DNA from: CAZKUR01 sp964556005
GTDB taxonomy: Bacteria; Bacteroidota; Ignavibacteria; Ignavibacteriales; Ignavibacteriaceae
Direction: 5' to 3'
DNA: 48,936 nt
Assembly: GCA_964556005.1 (NCBI GenBank)
Contig: CAZKUR010000025.1
Location: 1 to 48,936, forward strand
Made by a program: the position numbers and the translations under genes. A model generated the notes under the pieces. It was not told the DNA's origin. It did not search any database and was given only the letters and a program-made list of their open reading frames with translations. Below are positions 23,114 to 31,979 of this stretch, piece by piece. Every line of letters starts with the position of its first letter. The stretch's first letter is position 1.

Positions 23114-25747
23114 ATGTCTATTATTGAAGCACTAAAAAAATATTTTGGATATACCGGTTTTAGAACCGGGCAGGAGGAGATCATCACCTCTGTAATTGAA
23201 GGGAAAAATGTACTCGCTATATTACCCACGGGGGCAGGCAAATCAATTTGCTATCAAATTCCCGCTTTAATTTCAGATAATTTTTCCATCGTTGTTTCAC
23301 CATTGATTGCTTTAATGAAAGATCAAGTCGATTCATTAAATACCCAGGAAAATCTTGCAGCTTTTATAAATAGCACCATGAGCTTTTATGAGGCTGAAAG
23401 AGTTTTAAATGAAATCTCTTTGGGCCGGATTAAAATTCTTTATATTGCTCCGGAAAGATTGGAAAATCTGCAGTTTGCAGAGAAAATCAAATCAATGAAC
23501 CCGACATATCTTTTTGTCGACGAAGCTCATTGCATAAGTGAATGGGGACACAGCTTCAGGCCGAGTTACAGGAAAATTAAAGAGTTTATTGATTATGTCG
23601 GGATAAAAAGAATTTCTGCATTTACGGCAACGGCAACTCCCGAAGTTGTCAAAGATATTGTTAAACAACTCGGTTTTGAGAATCCCAAGATTTTCGTGAA
23701 AGGATTTGAACGTAATAATCTTAGCTTAAATGTTTTAACTGTAAAAAAGAAAAAAGAAACCTGCCTCGAATTAATTCTAAACAACGAACTGCCCGGAATT
23801 ATTTACTGTGCTTCAAGAAAAAAAACCGAGGAAGTTTCGGACTTTCTAAATTTAAACGGGATAAATTGTTCCTATTATCACGCGGGGCTGGCAGCAGAAG
23901 AAAGAAGAAAGATTCAAGAAGATTTTATAGGCGGAAATCTAAAAATAATTTCTGCGACTAATGCATTTGGAATGGGAGTAGATAAAAAAGATATCCGTTT
24001 AATTATTCATTATAACATTCCCGGTTCAATTGAAAATTATTACCAGGAAATAGGGCGCGCGGGAAGAGACAGTAAACCGTCTAATATTTACTTACTTTAT
24101 GACGAATCCGATATTCATATTCAAGAATATTTTTTAAAATATTCTCACCCCGACAAGGAACTGATAAAAGCAGTGTATGATGCTGTATGCGATTTTAATA
24201 AAGTACCGCTTGATTTTATGCCTGAAAAACCTCTCCCGGTAAATAACGATTTCATTTCGGCATTTGCTAAAAAGAAAATGAACAATGCGTTAATATATTC
24301 TTCGTTGAAAATAATTGAAGACGGCGGTTATATTAAAATACTTTCTGAATTCGATAACAAAGAATCCGTAAAAATTAACTTCGATAAAAATCACCTCAAA
24401 GAATTCGTGAAAACCACATCAAACAATAATCTCAAAGAAACAATATTATTAATTTTACGCGAATACGGAAGCAAATTGTTTTTAAGTAATCAGTCTATCT
24501 CTATTTCAAAGATTGCGGCAAATCATGAACTGAATGAAAATGAAATAGAAGAATCGTTGATAATCCTTGATGCATTGGGAGTAATCGAGTATATCAGAAC
24601 CGTTGCAAAAGACAGTATACTATTAATTCAGCCGCGGATTGAATCGCAATATCTTCGTCTTAATTATAAAAAGATAAATGAAAGATATATAAATCTTCAA
24701 AATAAAATTAATCTGATGGTTGAATATGCTTTAACTAAAGAATGCAGGTTTAAATTTATTTTAAATTACTTCGGAGAGAATACCGATGGATATAAATGCA
24801 CAAAATGCGATTGCTGTACAATCGATAATAAACTGCCGTCGTCATCAACCGGATATTTAAAGGAATTAATTTTGAAAGCATTGTGGGAAGAAGATAATGT
24901 TTTAAATGAGAAAAAATTACTTAATCTTTTAACCGGGAAAAACTTCACTCAAGAAACTGCGAATTCGGATTCATACGGAAGTGCATCAAATTATAATCAA
25001 AACGACCTTAAGATAGTACTTCAGGAACTGCTTCAAACTCACTACGTTGTTAAGAATAACCATTCAAATAATTTGATGTTAACTGACTCCGGGAAAACAT
25101 TTCTCAAATCTCAAGGAATTTTTGTCGATGAAAAATCGGAACCGCACTACGAGGAAGATCTTGAATTATTCAACCGTTTAAAAGAAGTAAGGAAGAAGGG
25201 TTCCAAAAAGTTTATGCAGACAGGATACCTGATTTGTCCCGATGAAATTTTAAGGGAAGTTGCCGGTAAAAAGCCAAAGACAAAATGGGAATTGCTTTCA
25301 ATCGATGGTTTTAATCAAAGAATGTTCAATAAAATAGGGGAAGATTTTTTGGAGGTTATTAACCAATTTTTAGATTCCAAAGAAAAAAAGACGGTAATTA
25401 AAATCGATGAGCAACGAACTCTGCCCGGGAATATAGTTGAAACATACAATCTTCTGAAAAAGGGATTTAAGCTTAAAGATATTTCCTCAATGCGTAAAGC
25501 ACCCGATGCCGTAATTTCAATGCAGATTGAAACAATAATTGAATACTATCCCGGCATCGATATTAAAAACATTTTTGAAAATAATGAATTGGAAATGATT
25601 AACGCTGAAATTGAAAAAGGATTTGAAAATTTAAAAGATTTGAAAAAAAGGCTTCCGGGAAATATAACTTATTCACTTATTAGAATTGCGGTTGCAAAGC
25701 ATAAGTTCACTTCTTCTGCTTCCTCAAACTATCAACGTAAGCAATAG
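23114..25747 (+). CDS. recQ: RecQ-family ATP-dependent DNA helicase with HRDC and C-terminal helix-turn-helix
   Basis: The 877-residue protein has the RecQ motif 0 and Walker A (FRTGQEEII, LPTGAGKS at 37-44), DEAH (137-140) with the aromatic loop EWGHSFRPSY, TATATPEV, YHAGLAAEER, TNAFGMGVDKKDIR and QEIGRAGRD. A winged-helix-like segment follows, then the Cys cluster CTKCDCC near residue 560 for zinc. An HRDC-type domain spans ~680-750 (ELLSIDGFNQRMFNKIGEDFL), and a C-terminal HTH_40-like stretch spans ~775-865 (TYNLLKKGFKLKDISSMR). It unwinds 3'-5' at forks and recombination intermediates. It is longer than E. coli RecQ because of the inserted winged helix and the terminal extension. The last 41 bases overlap the convergent DUF4296 gene. 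Confidence 0.93.
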   Translation: MSIIEALKKYFGYTGFRTGQEEIITSVIEGKNVLAILPTGAGKSICYQIPALISDNFSIVVSPLIALMKDQVDSLNTQENLAAFINSTMSFYEAERVLNEISLGRIKILYIAPERLENLQFAEKIKSMNPTYLFVDEAHCISEWGHSFRPSYRKIKEFIDYVGIKRISAFTATATPEVVKDIVKQLGFENPKIFVKGFERNNLSLNVLTVKKKKETCLELILNNELPGIIYCASRKKTEEVSDFLNLNGINCSYYHAGLAAEERRKIQEDFIGGNLKIISATNAFGMGVDKKDIRLIIHYNIPGSIENYYQEIGRAGRDSKPSNIYLLYDESDIHIQEYFLKYSHPDKELIKAVYDAVCDFNKVPLDFMPEKPLPVNNDFISAFAKKKMNNALIYSSLKIIEDGGYIKILSEFDNKESVKINFDKNHLKEFVKTTSNNNLKETILLILREYGSKLFLSNQSISISKIAANHELNENEIEESLIILDALGVIEYIRTVAKDSILLIQPRIESQYLRLNYKKINERYINLQNKINLMVEYALTKECRFKFILNYFGENTDGYKCTKCDCCTIDNKLPSSSTGYLKELILKALWEEDNVLNEKKLLNLLTGKNFTQETANSDSYGSASNYNQNDLKIVLQELLQTHYVVKNNHSNNLMLTDSGKTFLKSQGIFVDEKSEPHYEEDLELFNRLKEVRKKGSKKFMQTGYLICPDEILREVAGKKPKTKWELLSIDGFNQRMFNKIGEDFLEVINQFLDSKEKKTVIKIDEQRTLPGNIVETYNLLKKGFKLKDISSMRKAPDAVISMQIETIIEYYPGIDIKNIFENNELEMINAEIEKGFENLKDLKKRLPGNITYSLIRIAVAKHKFTSSASSNYQRKQ

Positions 25748-26036
25748 CTTTATTAAAAAACGCATTCCATTCCTTTGGATTTTGGTTATACCATTCGATG
25801 GATTTTTTATAATCATCATCGGTTACACCATATTTTGAAAAGACTTTTTGCCTTAAAGAATCTGCATTCACTTTTTCTACAGTTGTATCGAATGAAATGA
25901 CTAAATCGGAATAAATTTTAACTAATTTTTTTTCAGGAATTCTACTATTGTTTGAACATCCGGCAGGGATAAATAATAAAGACAGGCAAATGAAAGCTGA
26001 AAGACGAAGTAAAATTTTTTTATTACGGCTTATCAC
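25707..26036 (-). CDS. DUF4296-type lipoprotein
   Basis: A 109-residue protein with a lipoprotein signal (LLFIPAGCSNNS, Cys near residue 27). A helical body follows: RIPEKKLVKIYSDLVI, LRQKVFSKYGVTDDDYKKSIEWYNQNPKEW. The pattern 'PEKxLxxIYxDL...VFxKYGVTxxxFxxSxxYY' is that of DUF4296, found mainly in Bacteroidota, function unknown. Its 3' end overlaps the end of recQ by 41 bases on the opposite strand, which is unusual here but both frames look intact. Confidence 0.8.
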   Translation of the reverse strand: MISRNKKILLRLSAFICLSLLFIPAGCSNNSRIPEKKLVKIYSDLVISFDTTVEKVNADSLRQKVFSKYGVTDDDYKKSIEWYNQNPKEWNAFFNKAIAYVDSLRKQKK

Positions 26037-26131
26037 GCTAATTACAGTTACATGAAATTTATATTAAATAATTTCGAACAAAAATCAGTAGATTTTTTGT
26101 GTATTTTTTGATTTTTAATTTCTGCTTGAAA

Positions 26132-26265
26132 ATAAGGTAATAAGGTAAAGATTGGTACCAGTATTGTTGTTAATAAGGTTGATTTAATTATATAAGGTTA
26201 TTTTATTTTTATATTTTTTATAAAATATTTTACATCAAATCTATTTTCTTTTTATAATACCTTAT
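26132..26265. repeat. Four direct ATAAGGT repeats and one inverted copy upstream/downstream of lipoprotein and rhomboid genes
   Basis: ATAAGGT occurs at 26132, 26140, 26173 and 26192, and its complement ACCTTAT at about 26259-26265. All lie in the 255-base spacer between the DUF4296 gene start and the rhomboid gene end. The spacing (8, 33, 19 bases) is not regular. It could be a protein-binding cluster in the DUF4296 promoter, or chance in AT-rich DNA. Confidence 0.4.
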
Positions 26266-26291
26266 TTTAAGTTTCATACTCATAGCAGTAC

Positions 26292-27224
26292 TTACCTCAT
26301 TTTCTTGCTTGCTTCGAATAAAATTCTTTTTTCCTCTTCGGTTAAATTTTGATAGCCAGAACGGGAAATTTTATCCAGTATTCTGTCAATTTCCTCTTGG
26401 TTAACCTTTGAACTTTCGTCTTTTTTATCTATATCGTAAAATTTAGCTTCTTGAACATCGGTGGCTTTCTTTTTAAATTTATCACCGAGGCCACTAAGCG
26501 GATTAAAGGGTTTTGACGGCCTTGAAGATCTTAATGCATTACTTCGTAACATATTTTTAAGATCGAAGTTAATATCTTTATCAAGCATTAAATAGATAAA
26601 GCCGGCAAACGCTCCGCCGAGGTGAGCTAAATGTGCAACGTTGCTTCCCGGGCTTATAGCGAAAAATTCAATCAATATCATAAATGCAATTAGATATTTA
26701 GCTTTAACTGGAATAAAGAACCAGAGGAATATGTATCTATTGGGAAAAAGTAAACCGAATGCTATTAACACACCGTAAATTGCTCCGCTTGCACCTATCG
26801 TTACTGCTAATTGATCCGTCAGTAGAGGTGTTATGAATATTTGGGATAAACCGGCAGCGACGCCGCAAATTAGATAGAAGGTTAGAAATTTCTTGGAACC
26901 CCACATGTTTTCAACTTCAATTCCAAACATCCAAAGAGCAAACATATTAAAAAAGATATGCGCAAAGCCGCCATGTAAAAACTGGTATGTAATTAGCTGC
27001 CATATCTGAAAGTTGTAAGGCTGTCCATATGGATTTACTCCGCCAATGGGATTTAGGGCAAGCCAATGATCAATTATATACCATCCGGGTATTCCGCCGA
27101 ATTTCAAATTATTCATCAACAATTGAAAAAGGAACACCGCACCGTTAGTTATCAATAAATATTTTATAACAGGTGGGAAAAAGCTAAACCTACCGAATCC
27201 CGCTGGTTTATAATAATTAGTCAC
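26292..27224 (-). CDS. Rhomboid-family intramembrane serine protease
   Basis: The 310-residue protein has about six membrane segments. It carries the rhomboid catalytic dyad: Ser146 in the GASGAIYG motif and His201 in the AHLGGAFAGF motif. The supporting HGGFAHIFFNMFAL block (His85, Asn93) forms the oxyanion region, and the L1 loop Trp-rich segment is EVENMWGSKKFL. Rhomboids cleave transmembrane segments of other proteins within the inner membrane. A hydrophilic C-terminal tail of ~90 residues ends with EEKRILFEASKKMR. It is the last gene of the gap-pgk-rhomboid run, 91 bases after pgk. Substrates unknown. Confidence 0.93.
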   Translation of the reverse strand: MTNYYKPAGFGRFSFFPPVIKYLLITNGAVFLFQLLMNNLKFGGIPGWYIIDHWLALNPIGGVNPYGQPYNFQIWQLITYQFLHGGFAHIFFNMFALWMFGIEVENMWGSKKFLTFYLICGVAAGLSQIFITPLLTDQLAVTIGASGAIYGVLIAFGLLFPNRYIFLWFFIPVKAKYLIAFMILIEFFAISPGSNVAHLAHLGGAFAGFIYLMLDKDINFDLKNMLRSNALRSSRPSKPFNPLSGLGDKFKKKATDVQEAKFYDIDKKDESSKVNQEEIDRILDKISRSGYQNLTEEEKRILFEASKKMR

Positions 27225-27315
27225 TGAATATCCTTTTTACGTTTTCGAATTATAAATCAATAATAAATTTAATATCAAGCTAGTCTGAAATTAATAAGAA
27301 ATAAAATAAATCATC

Positions 27316-28515
27316 TTATTGTACATCATTTAAAGCTGCGACACCCGGAAGTGTTTTTCCTTCTAAAAATTCCAGAGATGCGCCGCCTCCGGTTGAAACG
27401 TGCGAAACTTTATCCTCTAAGCCTGCTTTTGAAATCGCCGCAGCAGAATCACCGCCGCCGATAATTGTCTTTGCTCCTTTTTTAGTTGCGTCGACTAAGG
27501 CCTGTGCAATTGCAAATGTACCTTTGGCAAAATTATCCATTTCAAACACACCCATCGGGCCGTTCCAAACTATCGTTTTGGAATCTAGTATTAAATCCTT
27601 GAACAATTTAATTGTTTCGGGGCCTATATCCAATCCCATTTTACCGCTTGGGATATTGTCGATTTTAACAATTTCGGAGGGTGAATCGTTTTTAAATTCA
27701 TCAGCAACAACAACATCTACAGGAAATACTAAATTTACTTTGGACGATTTAGCCTTATCCAGAATGTCTTTAGCCATTTGCAGCCTGTCTTCTTCAAGAA
27801 GTGATTTTCCAATTTCCTTTCCCAGAGCTTTAAAGAAAGTAAAAGACATTCCGCCGCCTATTAAAAGAGTATCTACTTTATCGAAAAGATTTGTGATTAC
27901 ATCTATCTTACCGGATATTTTTGCGCCGCCGAGTATGGCACAATATGGCCGTTCAGGATTTGATACTGCCGAACCGAGATATTTTAATTCTTTTTCCATT
28001 AAATATCCCGCTGCACAAACTTTTATAAATTTCGTTATGCCTTCTGTCGAAGCATGCGCTCTATGTGCGCTGCCGAATGCATCATTTATATAAACATCGC
28101 CGAATTCTGAAATTTTTTTTGCGAATCCCGGATCATTCTTTTCCTCCTCTTCATGAAATCGTAAATTTTCAAGAAGCAGAATATCACCCGGTTTTAAATC
28201 ATCAACCATTTTCTTTACTTCATCACCAATGCAGTCGGGAGCTATCTGAATTTCCTTTCCCAACAATTCGCTCAATCTTTTGGCAACAGGTTTTAAACTA
28301 TATTTTTGATTCACCTTCCCTTTTGGTCTACCGAGATGGCTCATTAGAATAGCCTTACCGCCGACGGCAATAATTTTTTTTATGGTTGGCAATGAAGCTT
28401 TAATTCTACTGTCATCTGTAATATTCTGATTATCATCCAGCGGCACGTTGAAGTCAACACGGACCAAAACTTTTTTATTTTTTAAGTCCAGACTTTCTAT
28501 AGATAATTTTTTCAT
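27316..28515 (-). CDS. pgk: Phosphoglycerate kinase
   Basis: A full-length (399 residues) PGK. It transfers phosphate from 1,3-bisphosphoglycerate to ADP in glycolysis, in the cytoplasm. Signatures: KKVLVRVDFNVPLDD (residues ~14-28) for substrate binding, SHLGRPKG (~59-66), LLENLRFHEEEE, AFGSAHRAHAS, the KISGKIDV hinge region and GGGDSAAAI near the end (nucleotide phosphate loop). It lies 76 bases downstream of gap on the same strand, with a hairpin between them that may tune relative expression. The rhomboid gene follows. Confidence 0.98.
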   Translation of the reverse strand: MKKLSIESLDLKNKKVLVRVDFNVPLDDNQNITDDSRIKASLPTIKKIIAVGGKAILMSHLGRPKGKVNQKYSLKPVAKRLSELLGKEIQIAPDCIGDEVKKMVDDLKPGDILLLENLRFHEEEEKNDPGFAKKISEFGDVYINDAFGSAHRAHASTEGITKFIKVCAAGYLMEKELKYLGSAVSNPERPYCAILGGAKISGKIDVITNLFDKVDTLLIGGGMSFTFFKALGKEIGKSLLEEDRLQMAKDILDKAKSSKVNLVFPVDVVVADEFKNDSPSEIVKIDNIPSGKMGLDIGPETIKLFKDLILDSKTIVWNGPMGVFEMDNFAKGTFAIAQALVDATKKGAKTIIGGGDSAAAISKAGLEDKVSHVSTGGGASLEFLEGKTLPGVAALNDVQ

Positions 28516-28553
28516 TGATGACCCTTTGCCAGAATTAATTTATTAATAAAAAA

Positions 28554-28578
28554 AGAAACCAGGTAAAAACCTGGTCTC
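28554..28578 (-). terminator. Hairpin with T-run between gap and pgk (terminator or attenuator)
   Basis: On the minus strand AGACCAGGT pairs with ACCTGGTTT around TTTT, followed by CTTTTTTTA. It lies 14 bases after the gap stop and about 40 before pgk. It looks like a complete intrinsic terminator, so pgk may get only read-through transcripts or have its own promoter. Confidence 0.75.
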
Positions 28579-28591
28579 TAATAAATTATTT

Positions 28592-29584
28592 TTAAGCTAC
28601 CATTTTTATCAGATCCACAACCCGGCAAGAATAACCGAATTCATTATCGTACCATCCTACAATTTTCACCAAATTTCCGTTTACCATTGTTGACAATGAA
28701 TCTAAAATAACTGAGTGCGGATTACCAACGATATCTGCCGATACAAGAGGTTCATCGGAATATTCCATTACACCTTTCATCGGGCCCGAAGCAGCTTTTT
28801 TGAATGCGTCATTAACTTCTTCAGCCGTGGTAACTTTTTTTACCACTGCGACAAAATCAGTTATTGAACCATCCGGTGTTGGAACACGCAGTGAAAATCC
28901 ATCTAAATTACCTTTTAAGTGGGGAATTACTTTTCCAACTGTTTTAGCGGCGCCTGTAGTTGTCGGTATAATTGAAACCGCCGCCGAACGTGCTCTTCTC
29001 AAATCGCTATGCGGTAAATCCAAAAGTCTTTGATCATTAGTGTATGAATGAACTGTTGTCATAAATCCTTTTTCAAGATCGAACGAATCGTCTAAGACTT
29101 TAACCATAGGTGCTAAGCAATTAGTTGTACATGATGCGTTGGAAATTACTTGTTCGGTTCCTTTAAGTTCTTTATCATTTACCCCGATAACAATTGTTGC
29201 ATCGACATCGCCTTTAGCCGGAACTGAAAGAATAACCTTTTTAGCTCCGCCTTGAATGTGTTTTAAACATGCTTCTTTTGTTCTAAAAATTCCTGTTGAT
29301 TCAAGAACAATATCGGCACCTAATTCTTTCCATTTTAAATTAGCAGGATCTTTCTCGGCTGTAATTTTAATTTTGTCACCGTTAACGATTATATCATTCC
29401 CATCTACTTTTATTTCACCCTTAAATTTGCCGTGAACTGAATCATACTTTAAAAGATGTGCAAGCGTTTTGGCATCGGTTAGATCATTTATGCCGACAAA
29501 ATCGAAACCGCCTAAGTCCAATGCTCTTCTAAAGACGAGCCTGCCGATGCGGCCAAAACCGTTGATTCCAACTTTAATTGCCAT
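28592..29584 (-). CDS. gap: Glyceraldehyde-3-phosphate dehydrogenase
   Basis: A full-length (330 residues) type I GAPDH. It converts glyceraldehyde-3-phosphate, NAD+ and phosphate to 1,3-bisphosphoglycerate, feeding directly into the adjacent pgk. Signatures: NAD loop INGFGRIGRLVFRR (8-21), NDLTD at 33-37, the catalytic SNASCTTNCLAP with Cys152, the HSYTNDQRLLDLPH loop, RRARSAAVSIIPTTTGAAK, and WYDNEFGYS near the end. The Asp/Leu-type residues after the second strand (NDLTD) favour NAD over NADP, by analogy. A 195-base spacer upstream presumably holds the operon promoter. Confidence 0.98.
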   Translation of the reverse strand: MAIKVGINGFGRIGRLVFRRALDLGGFDFVGINDLTDAKTLAHLLKYDSVHGKFKGEIKVDGNDIIVNGDKIKITAEKDPANLKWKELGADIVLESTGIFRTKEACLKHIQGGAKKVILSVPAKGDVDATIVIGVNDKELKGTEQVISNASCTTNCLAPMVKVLDDSFDLEKGFMTTVHSYTNDQRLLDLPHSDLRRARSAAVSIIPTTTGAAKTVGKVIPHLKGNLDGFSLRVPTPDGSITDFVAVVKKVTTAEEVNDAFKKAASGPMKGVMEYSDEPLVSADIVGNPHSVILDSLSTMVNGNLVKIVGWYDNEFGYSCRVVDLIKMVA

Positions 29585-29779
29585 GTTTTACTCCTATTTT
29601 TTTCTTCTTTGAAATTCAAAATGAAAGTTAAATTAGATTATCAAAATTACTTAAAGCGGGTTAGATTTTCAAATAAAAACGGAAGGAATAAGATTAAATA
29701 TAATGACTTACAGCAACATTAAGTAAAGGTAACGTTTATTTTAAACGAAAAATTCTTTTTAATTTTTAAAGGAAGAAAT

Positions 29780-31726
29780 TTACTTAAGCAAAATCATCTT
29801 ACGCGTTAAATTTATTCCGCTTCCCGTTAGCTGATAAATGTAAATACCGCTTGGCAAATTTACGGCGTTAAAAGTAACTTGATGATTTCCTGCTTTCATT
29901 TCCCTATTAATTAAAACAGCAACTTTCTGCCCGATAATATCATATACTTTTAGCTTAATGAAACTGCTTTTAGGTAAAGTAAACTTTATAGTAGTCGATG
30001 GATTGAAAGGATTAGGATAATTCTGGTACAACAGGTATTTCTTTGGAACTTTATCATTCGAATTAACCGAATTGACTGCAGTTGTGTACAAGTTCCATGA
30101 GATTGAACTTGTATCCACATCATTATAAACATATGCAGTAATCACTTTCATATTATTTGTTGCGTCTTTATGATAAACAAAAATAGAATCTGCGGTTTCT
30201 TGAACTCCGTTAACAGTCCAAAAATAATTTAAAGACTTATTTGCCGGATCAAATGCTGAAATACTAAATATTAATGAATCATCCTGAAGAAAAATTGAAT
30301 CCCGTCTATTCACATAGTCTTGTTCATTGTTTATTATTTTTGATTCAATCACGGCAGGCGACCAGTTAATGATTTGGGGTGGGAAATATCCTTTAATAAA
30401 TTGTTCCAAAACATTTTTAGTAATTTTTTTAACTGTATCGTCGCTGCTAAGTCCTTCTGACCAATCGGTAGTAGCCACATCAAAAACTGCCCCACCGGAA
30501 GGAGTATAAAATAATCCCATTGTAGCATGAGTGTTTGTAAAACCATCCGGGTTATATGCAGGCGATAAGCCAAGTATTCTAAAATTCAAAGGCGTTTCAT
30601 CCATGCCTGTAACTTTCGGGATTCCATCATGCCAATTAAATTCTGCACCATCGGTTTCATAACCGACTATAGCCGCATTGTAACCGAACTCATCGCCATC
30701 TTTTAATTCTGTTCCTTTATAAACCCAATCGAAGGTATTGTAAGCTGCATAATCTCCATAACCTTCACTTTTTGGCAAATGATTTCCATTATTTACATAC
30801 CCGCCTCCTCTGAAACTGACACCGGTAAGAGAATTTTCAGGGTTATTGACTGGACTATTATACCAATTTACCGTAACCAGCGAATCAGCAATTCCCGTTA
30901 GCGGATCGAGACTTGCATCTTTGTAACAGACTATCGTTCTAAAATTATCTTCAAATCGTATCTGCCACCAGCATGTATTCCCTCCAAGAATCATTAACTT
31001 TCCTCCGCTGTTTATAAATCCGGTCATCTGTTCTCTTTCGGCATACGACCAATATTCATCATGCCCGACATCAATTACAATACTATAATGACTAAGCAGC
31101 GACGGATTTTTATCTAAGTAAACATTGTTGGCAAACTCAACATTTATACCAAGGTCGTTTATCCAATGAATAAATACATCGGTCCATCTATAATAATCCC
31201 ATTGTGCCCCTGCAGTAAACGGACGATTGTAAGAAACTTTATATGATCTTACTCCATTTGAGGAATTGAATTCATATAAACTTTTTCCGCCGTAATTATT
31301 ATAAGCCTGCCAGGTGTTTGAAGTTAATATTACAAGGATTTTGGAATGCGAACCCGACACAGAAGGTTGAACTGCAAAATCCAACTGACCGTAACCGCTA
31401 TCAACGGGAAAATCAGCTTCATAAACAGCAGGCTCCCAACTTGTAGGAATTACCATTTGATAACTTAATGGCCAATCACATCCTGTCTCATATGATGTTG
31501 GAGGTAAAGTACGCAATCCTCCGGCAATGTTAGATGTAGTAAATACAGGCGAACCTTGTTGATCATATCTATAAAAATCTATTTGATAATTTGGGACATC
31601 AGTTGAAATATAAAATTTTAAAGTATCCCCCGGTCTAAATGTAAGCTGGTTCAGATAACCGCCTTCCTGCGGATATATAACCATTAAAGGAAAAATCATT
31701 AAGAGGAATAGTAACTTATTTCGCAT
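29780..31726 (-). CDS. T9SS-exported protein with N,N-dimethylformamidase-beta-like domain
   Basis: 648 residues, with a signal peptide (LLFLLMIFPLMVIYPQ). An N-terminal beta-domain (LTFRPGDTLKFYISTDVP) precedes a domain resembling the large C-terminal domain of the N,N-dimethylformamidase beta subunit (about 130-450). That domain shows TWQAYNNYGGKSLYEF, WDYYRWTDVFIHWIND, VIDVGHDEYWSYAEREQM and GGNTCWWQIRFED. The true enzyme hydrolyses dimethylformamide, but most homologues are uncharacterised, so no reaction is assigned. An Ig-like segment follows (~455-560), then a type A sorting domain (YQNYPNPFNPSTTIKF, terminal TRKMILLK). Probably secreted. Confidence 0.78.
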   Translation of the reverse strand: MRNKLLFLLMIFPLMVIYPQEGGYLNQLTFRPGDTLKFYISTDVPNYQIDFYRYDQQGSPVFTTSNIAGGLRTLPPTSYETGCDWPLSYQMVIPTSWEPAVYEADFPVDSGYGQLDFAVQPSVSGSHSKILVILTSNTWQAYNNYGGKSLYEFNSSNGVRSYKVSYNRPFTAGAQWDYYRWTDVFIHWINDLGINVEFANNVYLDKNPSLLSHYSIVIDVGHDEYWSYAEREQMTGFINSGGKLMILGGNTCWWQIRFEDNFRTIVCYKDASLDPLTGIADSLVTVNWYNSPVNNPENSLTGVSFRGGGYVNNGNHLPKSEGYGDYAAYNTFDWVYKGTELKDGDEFGYNAAIVGYETDGAEFNWHDGIPKVTGMDETPLNFRILGLSPAYNPDGFTNTHATMGLFYTPSGGAVFDVATTDWSEGLSSDDTVKKITKNVLEQFIKGYFPPQIINWSPAVIESKIINNEQDYVNRRDSIFLQDDSLIFSISAFDPANKSLNYFWTVNGVQETADSIFVYHKDATNNMKVITAYVYNDVDTSSISWNLYTTAVNSVNSNDKVPKKYLLYQNYPNPFNPSTTIKFTLPKSSFIKLKVYDIIGQKVAVLINREMKAGNHQVTFNAVNLPSGIYIYQLTGSGINLTRKMILLK

Positions 31727-31917
31727 AACTCAATTTAACTTAAGAATGGATTGAAAAACTTGTTCGTTATTTTACGATTACAATATAGTAATAAAGAAAA
31801 TCACATCTTGTGAAATCATTTTCAAGCAAGCAAAATCTATTCCACTATAGATGATTAATTTTTAATTAATAAATTTTAATGATGGAGTTATTTTTAGTAA
31901 TATAATTCAAAAAAAAT

Positions 31918-31952
31918 CCCGGCTAATATTTTAAAAAAAAACAAAAGCCGGG
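31918..31952 (-). terminator. Intrinsic terminator after the large T9SS protein
   Basis: On the minus strand CCCGGCT (31952-31946) pairs with AGCCGGG (31924-31918) around an A/T-rich loop of 21 bases, followed by ATTTTTTTT. It lies 27 bases beyond the stop of the 31980 gene. The loop is long, so folding strength is moderate. Confidence 0.75.
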
Positions 31953-31979
31953 TAACTTGAAAAATATTTTATCGGTAAA

